Origin: Verrucomicrobiales bacterium
GTDB lineage: Bacteria > Verrucomicrobiota > Verrucomicrobiia > Verrucomicrobiales > V1-33
DNA: 34,483 nt
Assembly: GCA_018003315.1 (NCBI GenBank)
Contig: JAGNEJ010000052.1
Span: 1-34,483, forward strand
Reading direction: 5' to 3'
Position numbers and translations under genes: made by a program. Below, in pieces: positions 16,328-25,226 of this stretch (positions are counted from its first letter, which is position 1; each line of letters starts with the position of its first letter). The notes under the pieces are model-generated. The model was not told the DNA's origin. It saw only the letters and a program-made list of their open reading frames with translations, and did not search any database.

Positions 16328-16384
16328 GCCGAGGTCAAGTTCCCGCCGCAGCCAGGCGGCAACCCAATTGGCTGAGCGACAACG

Positions 16385-16416
16385 GCAAAGGGGAGAGCCG
16401 AAGCCCTCCCCTTTGC
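16385..16416. terminator. Bidirectional hairpin between sigma factor and cassette protein A
   Basis: A perfect 11-bp stem GCAAAGGGGAG / CTCCCCTTTGC with loop AGCCGAAGCC sits between two convergent genes. No long T-tract follows on either strand, so it is not a standard intrinsic terminator, but its position suggests it stops or stabilises transcripts from both sides. Confidence 0.6.
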
Positions 16417-16445
16417 ACCGGAGTCAACTGAACTGGCGGTCCAGT

Positions 16446-19400
16446 TTATGGTGAGAACTGCTTGTTCTCGATGATGCGATAGCGGTAGTAGTCATCCACT
16501 TTGGGCAGTTCCCAGATGGCGTTTTGGTTGTTGGCCAGCCCCGCTTTGACGATGTAGTCCATCTGCGGCGAGGCGAGGTCCTTTTCATTGGGGTCAATGT
16601 AGCGTTCGACAACGGCATGGCCGCGATATTCGGTGGTCACTACGTCTTTCTGAGGATCGAATGTGTCCGGAGTCGAACTGCGGGCCTTCTGGATGGTCTG
16701 CACGAGGTAATGCACCTTGTAGATGTTGGAGCGGACGGTGAGGTGAGGGTAGAGGTGGGCGTAGGCTGCTTCGCGGCTGTTGTCGCCGGTCAGCGAGTGC
16801 TGCGTCCAGAAGCCGGTCATGCTGCTGGCCGTCTGACCTTCCGGCACCAGGTTGATCTCACAGATCTGCGAGGCGCTGCGGAACACCCGGCGCTTGGAAT
16901 CCTTGAAGACCTCCTCGAACTGCTTCATCGTTTCGGTCGCATCGATCCACTGCCGGAAGCTCTGACCGCCACCCGTTTTGTAGCTGGCCGCAGCGGAATT
17001 AGGAATGGCCAGCAGCCGTTCACACTTCATGGCGGCGTGCAGGGCGGTGGCGCGGGTGATGTAGTCGAACGGCTGGATCGCATAGTTCAGATTGATCTTG
17101 CCTTTGGTGCTCAGCGGTTCGCTGATGGGATAGGGATCCACCACCGGCATCCAGAAGAATTCCATGAACAGGTGGTCCGGGCAGTAGAACGGATCGGTCC
17201 CATTCTGAGGCTGGCCGTTGACGATCCAGCCGCTGCCATAGTGGGACTTGTTCTGGGCGCCATTCGGGCGGAACAGCAGCGTTTGAAACGCCACCCGGTT
17301 TTGCAGTCCGGTGGAGATGGAACCAAACATGCCGGGGCCGTAGCAGGAACGACTGGGCGTGCTGAAAGCCCGAGCCAGCGGCGGTGTGGCGGGTTTCACC
17401 CAGGCCGCCGGAAGATCGAAGTATGGCGTGTTTCCGGTGAAATTTCCTTCGTCCGTTTTGCCGGCGTAGGTGCCGTCCGGTGCGGAACCGACTCCATTGT
17501 CGAAGTCACCGGTGATGTTCGGGTCCATGGAGCCGCGGGTTGTCTTGTCGAGCCGTTTCGCATTGAAAATCGGATTTGTGGGTGGAATCGGTCCCCAGTC
17601 GGGCTGGTATTTGCCGCCCACGGCTGCAACGTTTTTCAGCAGCGGTTCGAAGTTGCCGCCTGGCAGCATGCCTGGCGCGCCTGGTTCCATGAGGCTGTGG
17701 CGCAGATTGCCGGTGGAGGGATTGATGACGAAATAGTCCTCTTTGATGGCCCGTGGACCGGTGCACAGGCGGTAGTCGGGGTTGGGCGGCACCATGGAAA
17801 TCACCCGGTCGGAGTTTTGGTTGAACAGGGGCACGTTCGGGTTGGACATGGCGTTGCGCAGCCGGTCCTGCATGGTCTGCGGCGTGTTGGATGTCGGGGC
17901 CAGCATGCTGGTGGGCGGCACGTTCAGGTAAACGACCTGGACCAGGTTGCTCACGGTGGGCGCACTGGAGGAATCGTACACCATGACCCGACACTTGCCA
18001 CGCAGGTCGATGCCCCCCCCCGTGGGAATGGGCTGGCCACCCTTGGCGCGCAGTTTGATGATATTGCGGACGTTCGAGTTGTTCGAAATGGCGCGGACGC
18101 CACCATAGCCGCCCCAGGCCACCCCACCCGTCCGAGTGACTGAGGAACTGCAGTAGGCGTAGTTGAAATTCGGGTCTGCTTCGACCGCCGTTCCGTTGAT
18201 GAACAGGCTGTCCGGTGGTGCATTGATGTCAGAGCCTGTACCGCCGCCAATGGCAACAGCCATGCCCGGATAAATGCCGCCCCACCCCTGACCGGCACAA
18301 AAGCCTTCGGTCAGGATGCCGCACTCCAGGTAGCCGTTGTTGACGGTAAACCAGAAGGCAATTTCGCTGAGGCCGAAGATGCGGCCCTGTCCCTTGGGCC
18401 GCTGCAGTTCCTGGCGGTTCCAGTTGGATTCGTGGAAGCCAGCCCCGCCGTCAGCACTGGACATGTTGGCGTCGCAGGCGCAGAACGCGGCGTGCTGGCC
18501 GTTTAAATCTCCGTAGGAATAGGCACCCATTTCCGGATCGTGCATGTTCAGGCCGCGGCAGTAGTCCAGGAATTCCACCAGGATCTGATTGCGATCACTG
18601 AAATCCTCGGACCGGTCTCCCACCTTGGGCGCGTCATATTTTTGTTTGAAACTGCCCTTGTAGGGAAAGCCCGGCGCTGGCACGTCGGTCACTTTTTGCA
18701 GGTAGAGCCACAACTCGCGGTTCCGTTCCCGCGGAGTGCGTCCCCATTCGTGGTGGCGGGAACCGTAGTCGCGCCGCACGATGTGATAGCGGTTGGTGCC
18801 GCTGCCGGTAGCCATGTTCGCCTCCGGACCAAACCGCGTCACAAATGACATGGTCTTGTCCAGGGTGGTGCCGATCGGGCTTTCGGATGATTTACCCAGC
18901 GTCAGCGGCCACATTCCAATCTTGGGATGCCCGTAGGGATTGAGTTCCGGGGCGGAGGATTTCGTGGTCAGGAGGAACGAGCCGCGCTTCACGCGGTCCT
19001 CCACCTGCTTGCTCACCGTATCATCATTGGCGGCAAGCATCCGGCGATTTTGCGCGCTCAGGTCCTTGCGGAAAACCACTTCGTCGGAGCTGCCGAAGAA
19101 CCGGTCCTGGCGGTCCAGCCGGTAGGAATCCACGTTGATGGTGGGATTCTTCACCGAGCTGGTCACGCCCCCGCCGGATGGGCCAATGTTGACCTTGGGG
19201 CCGATTTCCCAAAGGATTTTGGCCTTTTCCAGACCCATGTCCTTCATCTTGCCGACGCTCATGCCGGAACCGGCCGGGACGTAGCGTTCACCAGGAAACA
19301 GAACGGAACTGAGAGAGACCTGGAACGGGTGGCCCGGCAAGCGATAGTATTCCACGTTGGTCGGCTGGAGTTTGGCGAAATAGCGCTCCTCGGTGGTGTC

Positions 19401-20261
19401 ACAGCGCGGGGTATCCCAAAAGACGCCTTCGGAGGACGTGTTGACGTTGATTTTGCACGATTCGTCATCGGTCCAGTAGGCGATGCGGCCTACGATGGGA
19501 TTCTCTGCGGACGGAGTATCGCCGGGGGATGCGGACAGGAACTTGTTGGAAGCCGGATCCAATGCCCCAACAGCGCCATTCTGCAGGACGTAGAGCCACA
19601 TGACTGGCATGGGCAGGGCGCGAACATTTCCGGAGCTGACAATTCCAGCGATCTTGGTTCCCTTGCTGCCGTATTCAAAGCCTTCGGCGAATTTGCCGGT
19701 GGAGTCCGGACGGGGATCGCAGATGGGGTAATGCCAGGTGCCCTTGGTGGGGTCGTTGGCGTCTTTGGGATCCAGACTTGGCTTGAAAACCGGACGGTTC
19801 ATGTCTGCCCAGATGTGCGGTTTGGTGTTCCATGCCTGCTCCAGGTCTTCGGCGAAGGCGGTGGTGCTGCTCGCTCCGGCCAGGGGGTTCTTTGCCGAAT
19901 ACAGCTTGAAGATGCTAGCCGGCTTCCCATTGTCTCCCGACGGGGAAGAGATGAAGGTCGTGATTGCTCCTGGCTGGCTGACCCACATGGTGCGGTCATT
20001 TCCCACCACCTGGGTCGTCGCCACCCGAATCTGCGAAATGACCAGGTTGATGGCCACGTCGCGCAGCGAATAGTTGCGGTTCAACTCCGCTACGGCACGG
20101 GCGGAAACCTGTTCGTTTTTTGACATCGTGAACAGGGAGATCGCCATCACGCTCATCAGAATGAGGATGGCCATGACCATGAGGATGGCCACGCCCCGTT
20201 GCTTTTGCCGGGACTTTTGGGATATGGCGGCGGCCTTGCGGAAAAAAGTCGGGAGTTTCAT
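16446..20261 (-). CDS. Verru_Chthon cassette protein A-like giant exported protein
   Basis: The 1,271-residue product starts with a basic tail (FRKAAAISQKSRQKQRG), one hydrophobic helix (VAILMVMAILILMSVMAISL, residues 24-43) and then the motif SKNEQVSARAVAELNRNYS. This resembles the N-terminal anchor of pilin-like and secreted proteins of type II/IV systems. The remaining 1,200 residues are a large extracellular or periplasmic domain. Blocks such as PMPVMWLYVLQNG, NPIVGRIAYWTDDESCKINVNT and GVFWDTPR are typical of the family named Verru_Chthon cassette protein A, known from Verrucomicrobium spinosum and Chthoniobacter flavus as the largest member of a four-gene cassette whose other members have prepilin-type signals. 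No such partner genes are next to it here. The role is unknown. The ATG at 20261 has no clear ribosome-binding site. Confidence 0.8.
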   Translation of the reverse strand: MKLPTFFRKAAAISQKSRQKQRGVAILMVMAILILMSVMAISLFTMSKNEQVSARAVAELNRNYSLRDVAINLVISQIRVATTQVVGNDRTMWVSQPGAITTFISSPSGDNGKPASIFKLYSAKNPLAGASSTTAFAEDLEQAWNTKPHIWADMNRPVFKPSLDPKDANDPTKGTWHYPICDPRPDSTGKFAEGFEYGSKGTKIAGIVSSGNVRALPMPVMWLYVLQNGAVGALDPASNKFLSASPGDTPSAENPIVGRIAYWTDDESCKINVNTSSEGVFWDTPRCDTTEERYFAKLQPTNVEYYRLPGHPFQVSLSSVLFPGERYVPAGSGMSVGKMKDMGLEKAKILWEIGPKVNIGPSGGGVTSSVKNPTINVDSYRLDRQDRFFGSSDEVVFRKDLSAQNRRMLAANDDTVSKQVEDRVKRGSFLLTTKSSAPELNPYGHPKIGMWPLTLGKSSESPIGTTLDKTMSFVTRFGPEANMATGSGTNRYHIVRRDYGSRHHEWGRTPRERNRELWLYLQKVTDVPAPGFPYKGSFKQKYDAPKVGDRSEDFSDRNQILVEFLDYCRGLNMHDPEMGAYSYGDLNGQHAAFCACDANMSSADGGAGFHESNWNRQELQRPKGQGRIFGLSEIAFWFTVNNGYLECGILTEGFCAGQGWGGIYPGMAVAIGGGTGSDINAPPDSLFINGTAVEADPNFNYAYCSSSVTRTGGVAWGGYGGVRAISNNSNVRNIIKLRAKGGQPIPTGGGIDLRGKCRVMVYDSSSAPTVSNLVQVVYLNVPPTSMLAPTSNTPQTMQDRLRNAMSNPNVPLFNQNSDRVISMVPPNPDYRLCTGPRAIKEDYFVINPSTGNLRHSLMEPGAPGMLPGGNFEPLLKNVAAVGGKYQPDWGPIPPTNPIFNAKRLDKTTRGSMDPNITGDFDNGVGSAPDGTYAGKTDEGNFTGNTPYFDLPAAWVKPATPPLARAFSTPSRSCYGPGMFGSISTGLQNRVAFQTLLFRPNGAQNKSHYGSGWIVNGQPQNGTDPFYCPDHLFMEFFWMPVVDPYPISEPLSTKGKINLNYAIQPFDYITRATALHAAMKCERLLAIPNSAAASYKTGGGQSFRQWIDATETMKQFEEVFKDSKRRVFRSASQICEINLVPEGQTASSMTGFWTQHSLTGDNSREAAYAHLYPHLTVRSNIYKVHYLVQTIQKARSSTPDTFDPQKDVVTTEYRGHAVVERYIDPNEKDLASPQMDYIVKAGLANNQNAIWELPKVDDYYRYRIIENKQFSP

Positions 20262-20571
20262 CGGCGCGGGTGGTTGATACGGTGGAAATGTTCGTCCTGA
20301 GAGTATTTACAGGGACAATACATGATTTACATTGCACATACATCCATTGTCAATCGCCATTTCTGCTTTCCCCAAGATATTTTTGCGAAACCGCAGGGGA
20401 ATTTGCCGCATCTGCGGGATTTTTCAACTTTCTGCCGCAATGGCGGTGGAAAAACCCATTCTGTCCCGGCGGCGCAGTCGAAATTTCTACTTGGCGATGC
20501 TGTCGGCAGCAGGTAGATGACCGGAACCGTCTGTTCTCAACAACGCAACCTTTACCCTGCGCCACTACGCC
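20262..20571. other. Divergent intergenic region, 310 bp
   Basis: It separates cassette protein A (minus) from the alpha/beta hydrolase (plus) and must hold both promoters. The section 20262-20360 is AT-rich. A loose inverted repeat (CCGCAG at 20391, CTGCGG at 20412) precedes a short T-run. I see no RNA gene or convincing operator. Confidence 0.35.
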
Positions 20572-21378
20572 ATGCCCAAAGTCAAGCTCAGCACCGGAAT
20601 CGAAATGGCCTACACCGAACGCGGATCGGGTGATCCACTGGTCTGCATCATGGGCGTCACCGCCCCAGGAGCCGTATGGGAAGCCCATGCCGCCGCTTGG
20701 GAAACGCATTTTCGCTGCATTCTCGGTGACAACCGCGGGGTGGGTGACACCGACAAACCCGCAGGTCCCTACTCCACGGAAATGATGGCAGACGACTACG
20801 CCGCCCTCATGGATGAACTTGGAATCAAGCGGGCCCGGGTGGTCGGGTGCTCCCTGGGCAGCGTCATTGCCCAGCAGCTTTGCCTGCGCCACCCTGACAA
20901 GGTGCAGAGCGCCGTTCTGATGTGCACCTGGGCACGGCAGGACCGGTTCGGGCTGTCGGTCTGGAACCACCTCATGAAATGCAAGGCTGCCTTCCGTCCG
21001 GAGGACTTTTTGCATTATGTCCAAATGCTCATCTTTACCAAACCTTGGTTCGACAACGACGCCTGCTACCAGTCGATGCAGGAAGGCCTGGCCGGCATGG
21101 CGGTGAACCCCGCACCGCAACCGGTGCATGCCATGGAAGCGCAGGCTGCCGCGGCGATCCACCACAACACCCTCGATCAGCTCAAAAATATCCGCTGTCC
21201 GGTGCTCGTCATTGGCGGAAAAAATGATGTGTTTACACCGCGCTGGATGGGCGAGGAAGTGGCGGCCCACATCCCAGGGGCGGAACTCCACCTTTACGAC
21301 AATGCCGGTCATGCCTTCCATTGGGAATGTCTGGATGACTTCAACCCACGCACGACCGAGTGGCTGCTCCAGCACTGA
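20572..21378 (+). CDS. Alpha/beta-hydrolase fold enzyme
   Basis: The 268-residue cytoplasmic-looking protein has the nucleophile elbow GCSLGS (Ser94), an aspartate in GKNDVF (about 219) and a histidine in NAGHAFH (about 247), which form the catalytic triad. The early motifs GSGDPLVCIMG and DNRGVGDTD are typical of the fold's oxyanion and lid-proximal regions. The family covers esterases, lipases, haloalkane and C-C hydrolases; nothing seen fixes the substrate. It is directly upstream of, and may overlap, the pectate-lyase-like gene on the same strand, so they may be co-transcribed. Confidence 0.88.
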   Translation: MPKVKLSTGIEMAYTERGSGDPLVCIMGVTAPGAVWEAHAAAWETHFRCILGDNRGVGDTDKPAGPYSTEMMADDYAALMDELGIKRARVVGCSLGSVIAQQLCLRHPDKVQSAVLMCTWARQDRFGLSVWNHLMKCKAAFRPEDFLHYVQMLIFTKPWFDNDACYQSMQEGLAGMAVNPAPQPVHAMEAQAAAAIHHNTLDQLKNIRCPVLVIGGKNDVFTPRWMGEEVAAHIPGAELHLYDNAGHAFHWECLDDFNPRTTEWLLQH

Positions 21379-22828
21379 ACTGGCGGCACGCCTGACAGAC
21401 ACAGTCCTGACGCGAACTCCACTTAGATGGTGGCGCGTTGGGCTGCTGGCCGGACTGGCTTGCGGGGTGAGCGCTGCGGAGCCGCTGGCATTTCCGGGAG
21501 CGGAAGGCTATGGACGGCATGCCTCCGGAGGCCGTGGCGGGCGTGTGCTCCATGTCACCAACCGCAACGACGCCGGCCCAGGGAGCCTGCGCCATGCACT
21601 GGAACAGTCCGGCCCCCGCACCGTTGTCTTCGACGTGTCGGGGCTCATCACCCTGGAATCCCGGCTCATCCTGCGCAAGGAGCACTCCCACCTCACGATC
21701 GCCGGGCAGACGGCACCTGGAAGGGGCGTCTGCCTGCGCAAATACAACCTGGGAATGCTCGGAGCGGAAAACGTGATCATCCGCTACCTCCGGGTGCGCC
21801 CCGGGAATTTGTCCGGGGCCACCCTCGATGGCATGGGCATGGCCTCCAGCAACCATTGCATCATTGACCATTGTTCGATCAGTTGGACGCAGGATGAAGC
21901 CTTCAGCTCCCGGGGCGCCCGCAACATCACCCTCCAGCGCACCCTCATTTCCGAAGCGCTCAACATCAGCGGCCATAAAAAGTACCCGCCGGGGACCGAA
22001 CACGGCTACGCCGCCAGCATCGGCGGTGACATCGGGAGCTTCCACCACAACCTGCTCGCCCACTGTGCGGGCAGAAACTGGTCGCTGGCCGGCGGCCTGG
22101 ACAAGGCCACCAACACCTATGCCGGCCGCCTCGACATTCGCAACAACGTGGTCTTCAACTGGAAAAACCGCACCACGGACGGCGGTGCCCACGAGGTCAA
22201 CTTCGTCAACAATTTCTACAAACCCGGTCCCGCCACGAAATTCTTCCGCGCCCTCAACGCCCAATACGCGGGCTTTCCCGGCACCCAGCGCTATTTCGTT
22301 GCGGGCAATGTCATGTCCGGGCACTTCTCAAGCGCGGATCAGGAAGCCGCCCGCACCGCCAGCACGGAACGCGGCGGCAGTCTGCCTTCTGCCTACTCCC
22401 CGTGGGTCGAAGCGGAATTTTTCCCATCCTTCGTCACCACTCAGACTGCCGAGGCGGCATACGAAAGCGTGCTTGCCGACGTCGGCTGCAATTTCCCGGC
22501 ACTCGATGCCCACGACACCCGCATTCTCGCGGAAGTCCGCACCGGAAAGGTGCCATTCCGCGGCAGCAAATCCGGTCTGCCCGGGCTCCCGGACTCACAG
22601 GATGACGTGGGCGGTTGGGAGGACTATCCGGAAATCCACCGCCCAGCGGTTTGGGATTCCGACGCGGACGGCATGCCAGACGCTTGGGAAACCACCCGCC
22701 GACTCGATCCCAAGGATCCCACGGACGGCAGCAAAAGCACCATCAACCTTGCCTTCACCAATCTGGAAATATACCTCCACGAAGTGGTCCAAGGCCGAAA
22801 GATTCCTGACCAGAACCGGAAAGAGTAG
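21335..22828 (+). CDS. Secreted pectate-lyase-like polysaccharide lyase (PL1-type beta helix)
   Basis: The mature part begins EPLAFPGAEGYG with the following GGRGGRVLHVTN, DAGPGSLRHAL, RTVVFDVSG and LTIAGQTAPGRG, the standard start of pectate-lyase-like right-handed beta-helix proteins. IIDHCSISWTQDEAFSSRG continues the helix. Near the end, DSDADGMPDAWE is a calcium-binding type-3 repeat-like motif. Such enzymes cleave uronic-acid polysaccharides outside the cell. A signal region (WWRVGLLAGLACGVSA) precedes the mature part. The in-frame ATG at 21335 would overlap the hydrolase gene by 44 bp and give a long n-region; a CTG near 21409 is an alternative start. Either way the start is uncertain. 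Confidence 0.85.
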   Translation: MTSTHARPSGCSSTELAARLTDTVLTRTPLRWWRVGLLAGLACGVSAAEPLAFPGAEGYGRHASGGRGGRVLHVTNRNDAGPGSLRHALEQSGPRTVVFDVSGLITLESRLILRKEHSHLTIAGQTAPGRGVCLRKYNLGMLGAENVIIRYLRVRPGNLSGATLDGMGMASSNHCIIDHCSISWTQDEAFSSRGARNITLQRTLISEALNISGHKKYPPGTEHGYAASIGGDIGSFHHNLLAHCAGRNWSLAGGLDKATNTYAGRLDIRNNVVFNWKNRTTDGGAHEVNFVNNFYKPGPATKFFRALNAQYAGFPGTQRYFVAGNVMSGHFSSADQEAARTASTERGGSLPSAYSPWVEAEFFPSFVTTQTAEAAYESVLADVGCNFPALDAHDTRILAEVRTGKVPFRGSKSGLPGLPDSQDDVGGWEDYPEIHRPAVWDSDADGMPDAWETTRRLDPKDPTDGSKSTINLAFTNLEIYLHEVVQGRKIPDQNRKE

Positions 22829-22862
22829 TGCTCATTCCCATGCGCGTTCAAATAGAGCGGCA

Positions 22863-23056
22863 TGATCAAGCCAAGGGCTTGCCAGTCGGCAGCCGGTGGT
22901 TGCGCGAGAACGTGGGAGACCACCGGAACGATCGCCCCAATCTTTCTCCATTCCGGAGGTATGACAGCCGACTGCTACGGTGCCAGGGAGCGCTGCCATG
23001 CGTTCGGCATGGGCCCAGGCCAGGAGTTTCGTTTCTCGGCGGCATCGCAGCGCTCC
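22863..23056 (+). repeat. Interspersed repeat, copy R1
   Basis: About 190 bp here are recognisably related to 24051-24239 in the same orientation. Shared exact blocks include CGGCAGCCGGTGG, CGATCGCCCCAA, TACGGTGCCAGGG and GCATGGGCC. By eye they agree at roughly two thirds to three quarters of positions. A small hairpin (CCATGC-GTTCG-GCATGG, about 22996-23012) is kept in both copies with changed loops. No convincing protein is encoded. The stretch 22829-23294 holds nothing else I can assign. Confidence 0.65.
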
Positions 23057-23294
23057 ATCACCGACTTCAGGCTGCGATTCCTCCGACAGCTTGATCTTCG
23101 TGATCGCGCATTGGAATCAGATGCTTTTCTGACTCCCTGCGGAGTCGCGCGCTGGCCTGCTTGGAACAACTTCTCGCCCAGCACCTGAGTGCACTGCCGT
23201 CATCTGGCAACCGCAGCCATTCCGCCTTTCGAATCCTTTGTGGATTTAAGCGATCCGCAAACGGCAAGACCCGGCCGTCTGCCGGGCGCAGGGC

Positions 23295-23747
23295 TCAATT
23301 CACCCGGGTGGAGATTTTTCCGTAAGTCTTGAGCAGCACGTCCTGTTCGTCCTTGTCCAGTTCCTCCAGCAGATCCACCAGACTGCCGACAATCTCTTCG
23401 CGAATGCGCTCCACCAGATCGATGCCCTTGCGGGTAATTTGCACCATGACCTTGCGCCGGTCTTCCTGGGCGTGCAGGCGTTGGACATAGCCCAGTTTCT
23501 CCAACCGATCGACCAACCCGGTAGCCGCAGCCGTCGAGTGGCCCATCTTTTTCGAGATGTCAGTCATCGTCAGAAAGTCTTCGTTCGCCAGATACCCCAG
23601 CAGAAAAAACTGGGGGAAACTCACGTTCCCTTTGTTCAATTCCTTCGAGAGATTGAGGAGAAAGGACCTCTGGGTGAACATGATGAAATCCGCTACTCGG
23701 GATGCATCTTTTCGAATGGCTTGCTTTTGTTCGTCCAGTGTTTGCAT
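23295..23747 (-). CDS. MarR-family transcriptional regulator
   Basis: The product (150 residues from the ATG at 23747) has the winged helix-turn-helix of MarR regulators: FFLLGYLANEDFLTMTDISKKMGHSTAAATGLVDRLEKLGYVQ, followed by the wing EDRRKVMVQITRKG. Dimerisation helices lie at both ends. MarR proteins bind palindromic operators as dimers and respond to small ligands or oxidation. A TTG at 23774 in the same frame would add nine residues. The AT-rich region upstream (23775-23820) with repeated TTATAATAA-type sequence is a likely promoter. No obvious target gene is divergent within 600 bp. It lies between the two repeat copies R1 and R2. Confidence 0.9.
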   Translation of the reverse strand: MQTLDEQKQAIRKDASRVADFIMFTQRSFLLNLSKELNKGNVSFPQFFLLGYLANEDFLTMTDISKKMGHSTAAATGLVDRLEKLGYVQRLHAQEDRRKVMVQITRKGIDLVERIREEIVGSLVDLLEELDKDEQDVLLKTYGKISTRVN

Positions 23748-23774
23748 AAAATTGTTAGTTTTCGGGGTAGCCAA

Positions 23775-24050
23775 ATTTGAAAATTTCAGTGATTATTATA
23801 ATAATAAAAGCTTAATCTGCAAGGAAATTTCGCTGATTTTCACCGACTTGTTTAGAATTTCTGGAATGCACCTGCGGATTCTTCCCCGCAACGAGCACAC
23901 CTTATAGTTAATTTCCGCGAATAATCAAATACAAAATTCATTTATTTCAAAAATTCTCACCAGTGAGAAAATCGGAGGCTTTGATTTTTTGAAAATGTTG
24001 AGCCGATCAAGCTTGTTCCTTCCAAGACATATTCGAAAAAGAGCGACAGG
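23775..24050. promoter_or_regulatory. AT-rich upstream region of marR
   Basis: This stretch is much more AT-rich than its surroundings, with runs such as ATTATTATAATAATAAAAGC near 23795. It probably holds the marR promoter and, if the regulator is autoregulated as is common, its operator. I cannot define boxes with confidence and find no gene here. Confidence 0.4.
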
Positions 24051-24239
24051 ATCAAGTCGGAGGTTTGCCAGCCGGCAGCCGGTGGGTTGAGCGACAACGA
24101 ACGAAACCACCGGACCGATCGCCCCAAAATTTTTCCATTTCGGAGGCGTGGCAACCCACTGTTACGGTGCCAGGGGCACGGTCATGCCTCCGCATGGGCC
24201 AAGACCAGGGGATGCGCTTCTCGGTTGCCCAGCGACAAT
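24051..24239 (+). repeat. Interspersed repeat, copy R2
   Basis: This is the second copy of the repeat at 22863-23056. It keeps the CATGC/GCATG hairpin near 24183-24196 and ends next to two copies of GCGACAATT spaced 22 bp apart. It is followed immediately by motif copy B (24253-24284). Confidence 0.65.
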
Positions 24240-24252
24240 TGGAAATTCCCTT

Positions 24253-24284
24253 GGCGACAATTAGAATTGAGCACTGACGACAAA
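24253..24284. repeat. 33-bp motif, copy B (possible IS21-like end)
   Basis: GGCGACAATTAGAATTGAGC followed by ACTGACGACA matches copy A at 10282-10313 in about 28 of 35 positions. A further GCGACAATT lies 22 bp upstream, so on the minus strand the stretch looks like a terminus with internal repeats. Confidence 0.5.
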
Positions 24285-24404
24285 TCAGGGGGCCGAGGGG
24301 TCGGGGGGCTTGGGGATGGGGCATCGGATTTGCTTGGCGAATTGCGAAACTGCGGTAAGGTAGCAAGCCGCTGCCATGCGAGCAGCAGCAAACCCAAAAC
24401 GGTC

Positions 24405-25115
24405 ATGAATTACTATTCACCCAACACGGCTTCGTATGGCGAAGCCCAGATCAACGAGCGCTCCCTTTTCCTTCGCCGTGTCTATGGCCATCTGGCCGGG
24501 GCGGTTCTTGGATTTGTCGCCTTGGAGGCGGTGTTTCTGTCCTCCTCGACGATGAAGAGCGCTGCACTGCAGATGGTAGGCTCCGGACGCTGGATGTGGC
24601 TCGTCATCCTGCTGGCGTTCATGGGAGTGTCCGTGTTGGCCAACCGAATGGCGCACAGCATGACTTCGCGATCGGTTCAATATGCAGGGCTGGCACTCTA
24701 CACGTTCTGTGAGGCGCTGTTTTTCTTGCCGTTGCTCGCGCTGCTGGAGCTGAGGGATCCGAGCCACAGCATCCTGCTCAAGGCGGTGCTCATTACTTCG
24801 GGGCTGTTCCTCGGGCTCAGCACCGTGGCACTCTCGACGCGCCGGGATTTGTCCGGCATGGGCCGGTTCATCAAGGTCGGGATGTGGGTGGCGCTGGCAG
24901 TCATCCTGGCCAGCCTGATCTTCGGCTTTACCCTCGGAGTCTTCTTCATTTCCCTCATGGTGGCGCTCATGGCAGCCTGCATCCTGTGGGAAACCCAGAA
25001 AATCGCACGGGAATATCCAGCCGAAGGCTACGTGGGTGCATCGCTGGTCATTTTCAGCAGCCTGGCCACCCTGTTCTGGTACGTGATCCAACTCGTTGGA
25101 AGCTTCAATGATTGA
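24405..25115 (+). CDS. Bax inhibitor-1 / YccA family membrane protein
   Basis: The 236-residue protein has an N-terminal cytoplasmic segment (NERSLFLRRVYGHLAGAVLG) and about seven hydrophobic helices. The layout, including EAVFLSS, the ASLIFGFTLGVFFI segment, the WETQKIAREYP block before the last helix, and the final YVIQLVGSFND, is that of the Bax inhibitor-1-like family (YccA/YbhL/TMBIM). These inner-membrane proteins are linked to calcium leak or interaction with FtsH-type proteases. The ATG at 24405 is chosen as the first residue compatible with the family; earlier in-frame starts run through repeat R2. Confidence 0.88.
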   Translation: MNYYSPNTASYGEAQINERSLFLRRVYGHLAGAVLGFVALEAVFLSSSTMKSAALQMVGSGRWMWLVILLAFMGVSVLANRMAHSMTSRSVQYAGLALYTFCEALFFLPLLALLELRDPSHSILLKAVLITSGLFLGLSTVALSTRRDLSGMGRFIKVGMWVALAVILASLIFGFTLGVFFISLMVALMAACILWETQKIAREYPAEGYVGASLVIFSSLATLFWYVIQLVGSFND

Positions 25116-25185
25116 CCGCTGTTTTCGGTCCTGACTGGCACCCCTGATTTTTGCCCGTCGGGTGGCATTGGGAAACGGGATCCCG

Positions 25186-25203
25186 CCGCTGGTTTTTCAG
25201 CGG
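25186..25203. terminator. Possible hairpin between convergent genes
   Basis: CCGCTG-GTTTTT-CAGCGG lies between the Bax-inhibitor gene and the LptA-like gene, which converge. A palindrome CGGGATCCCG is adjacent. The stem is only 6 bp and no T-tract follows. Confidence 0.25.
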
Positions 25204-25226
25204 TGCCGGTGGGCTTCGGAATGTTG

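Noticed and set aside
16524-18143. 539-codon open frame on the plus strand
   Set aside because: It lies fully antisense to cassette protein A. Its translation is Gly/Arg/Val/His-rich without a domain, as expected from a high-GC shadow frame.
18927-20123. 398-codon open frame on the plus strand
   Set aside because: It is another antisense shadow of cassette protein A, with no recognisable motif.
22828-23188. Small open frames across repeat R1
   Set aside because: R1 and R2 do not keep a common long reading frame, so the similarity is not clearly protein-coding.
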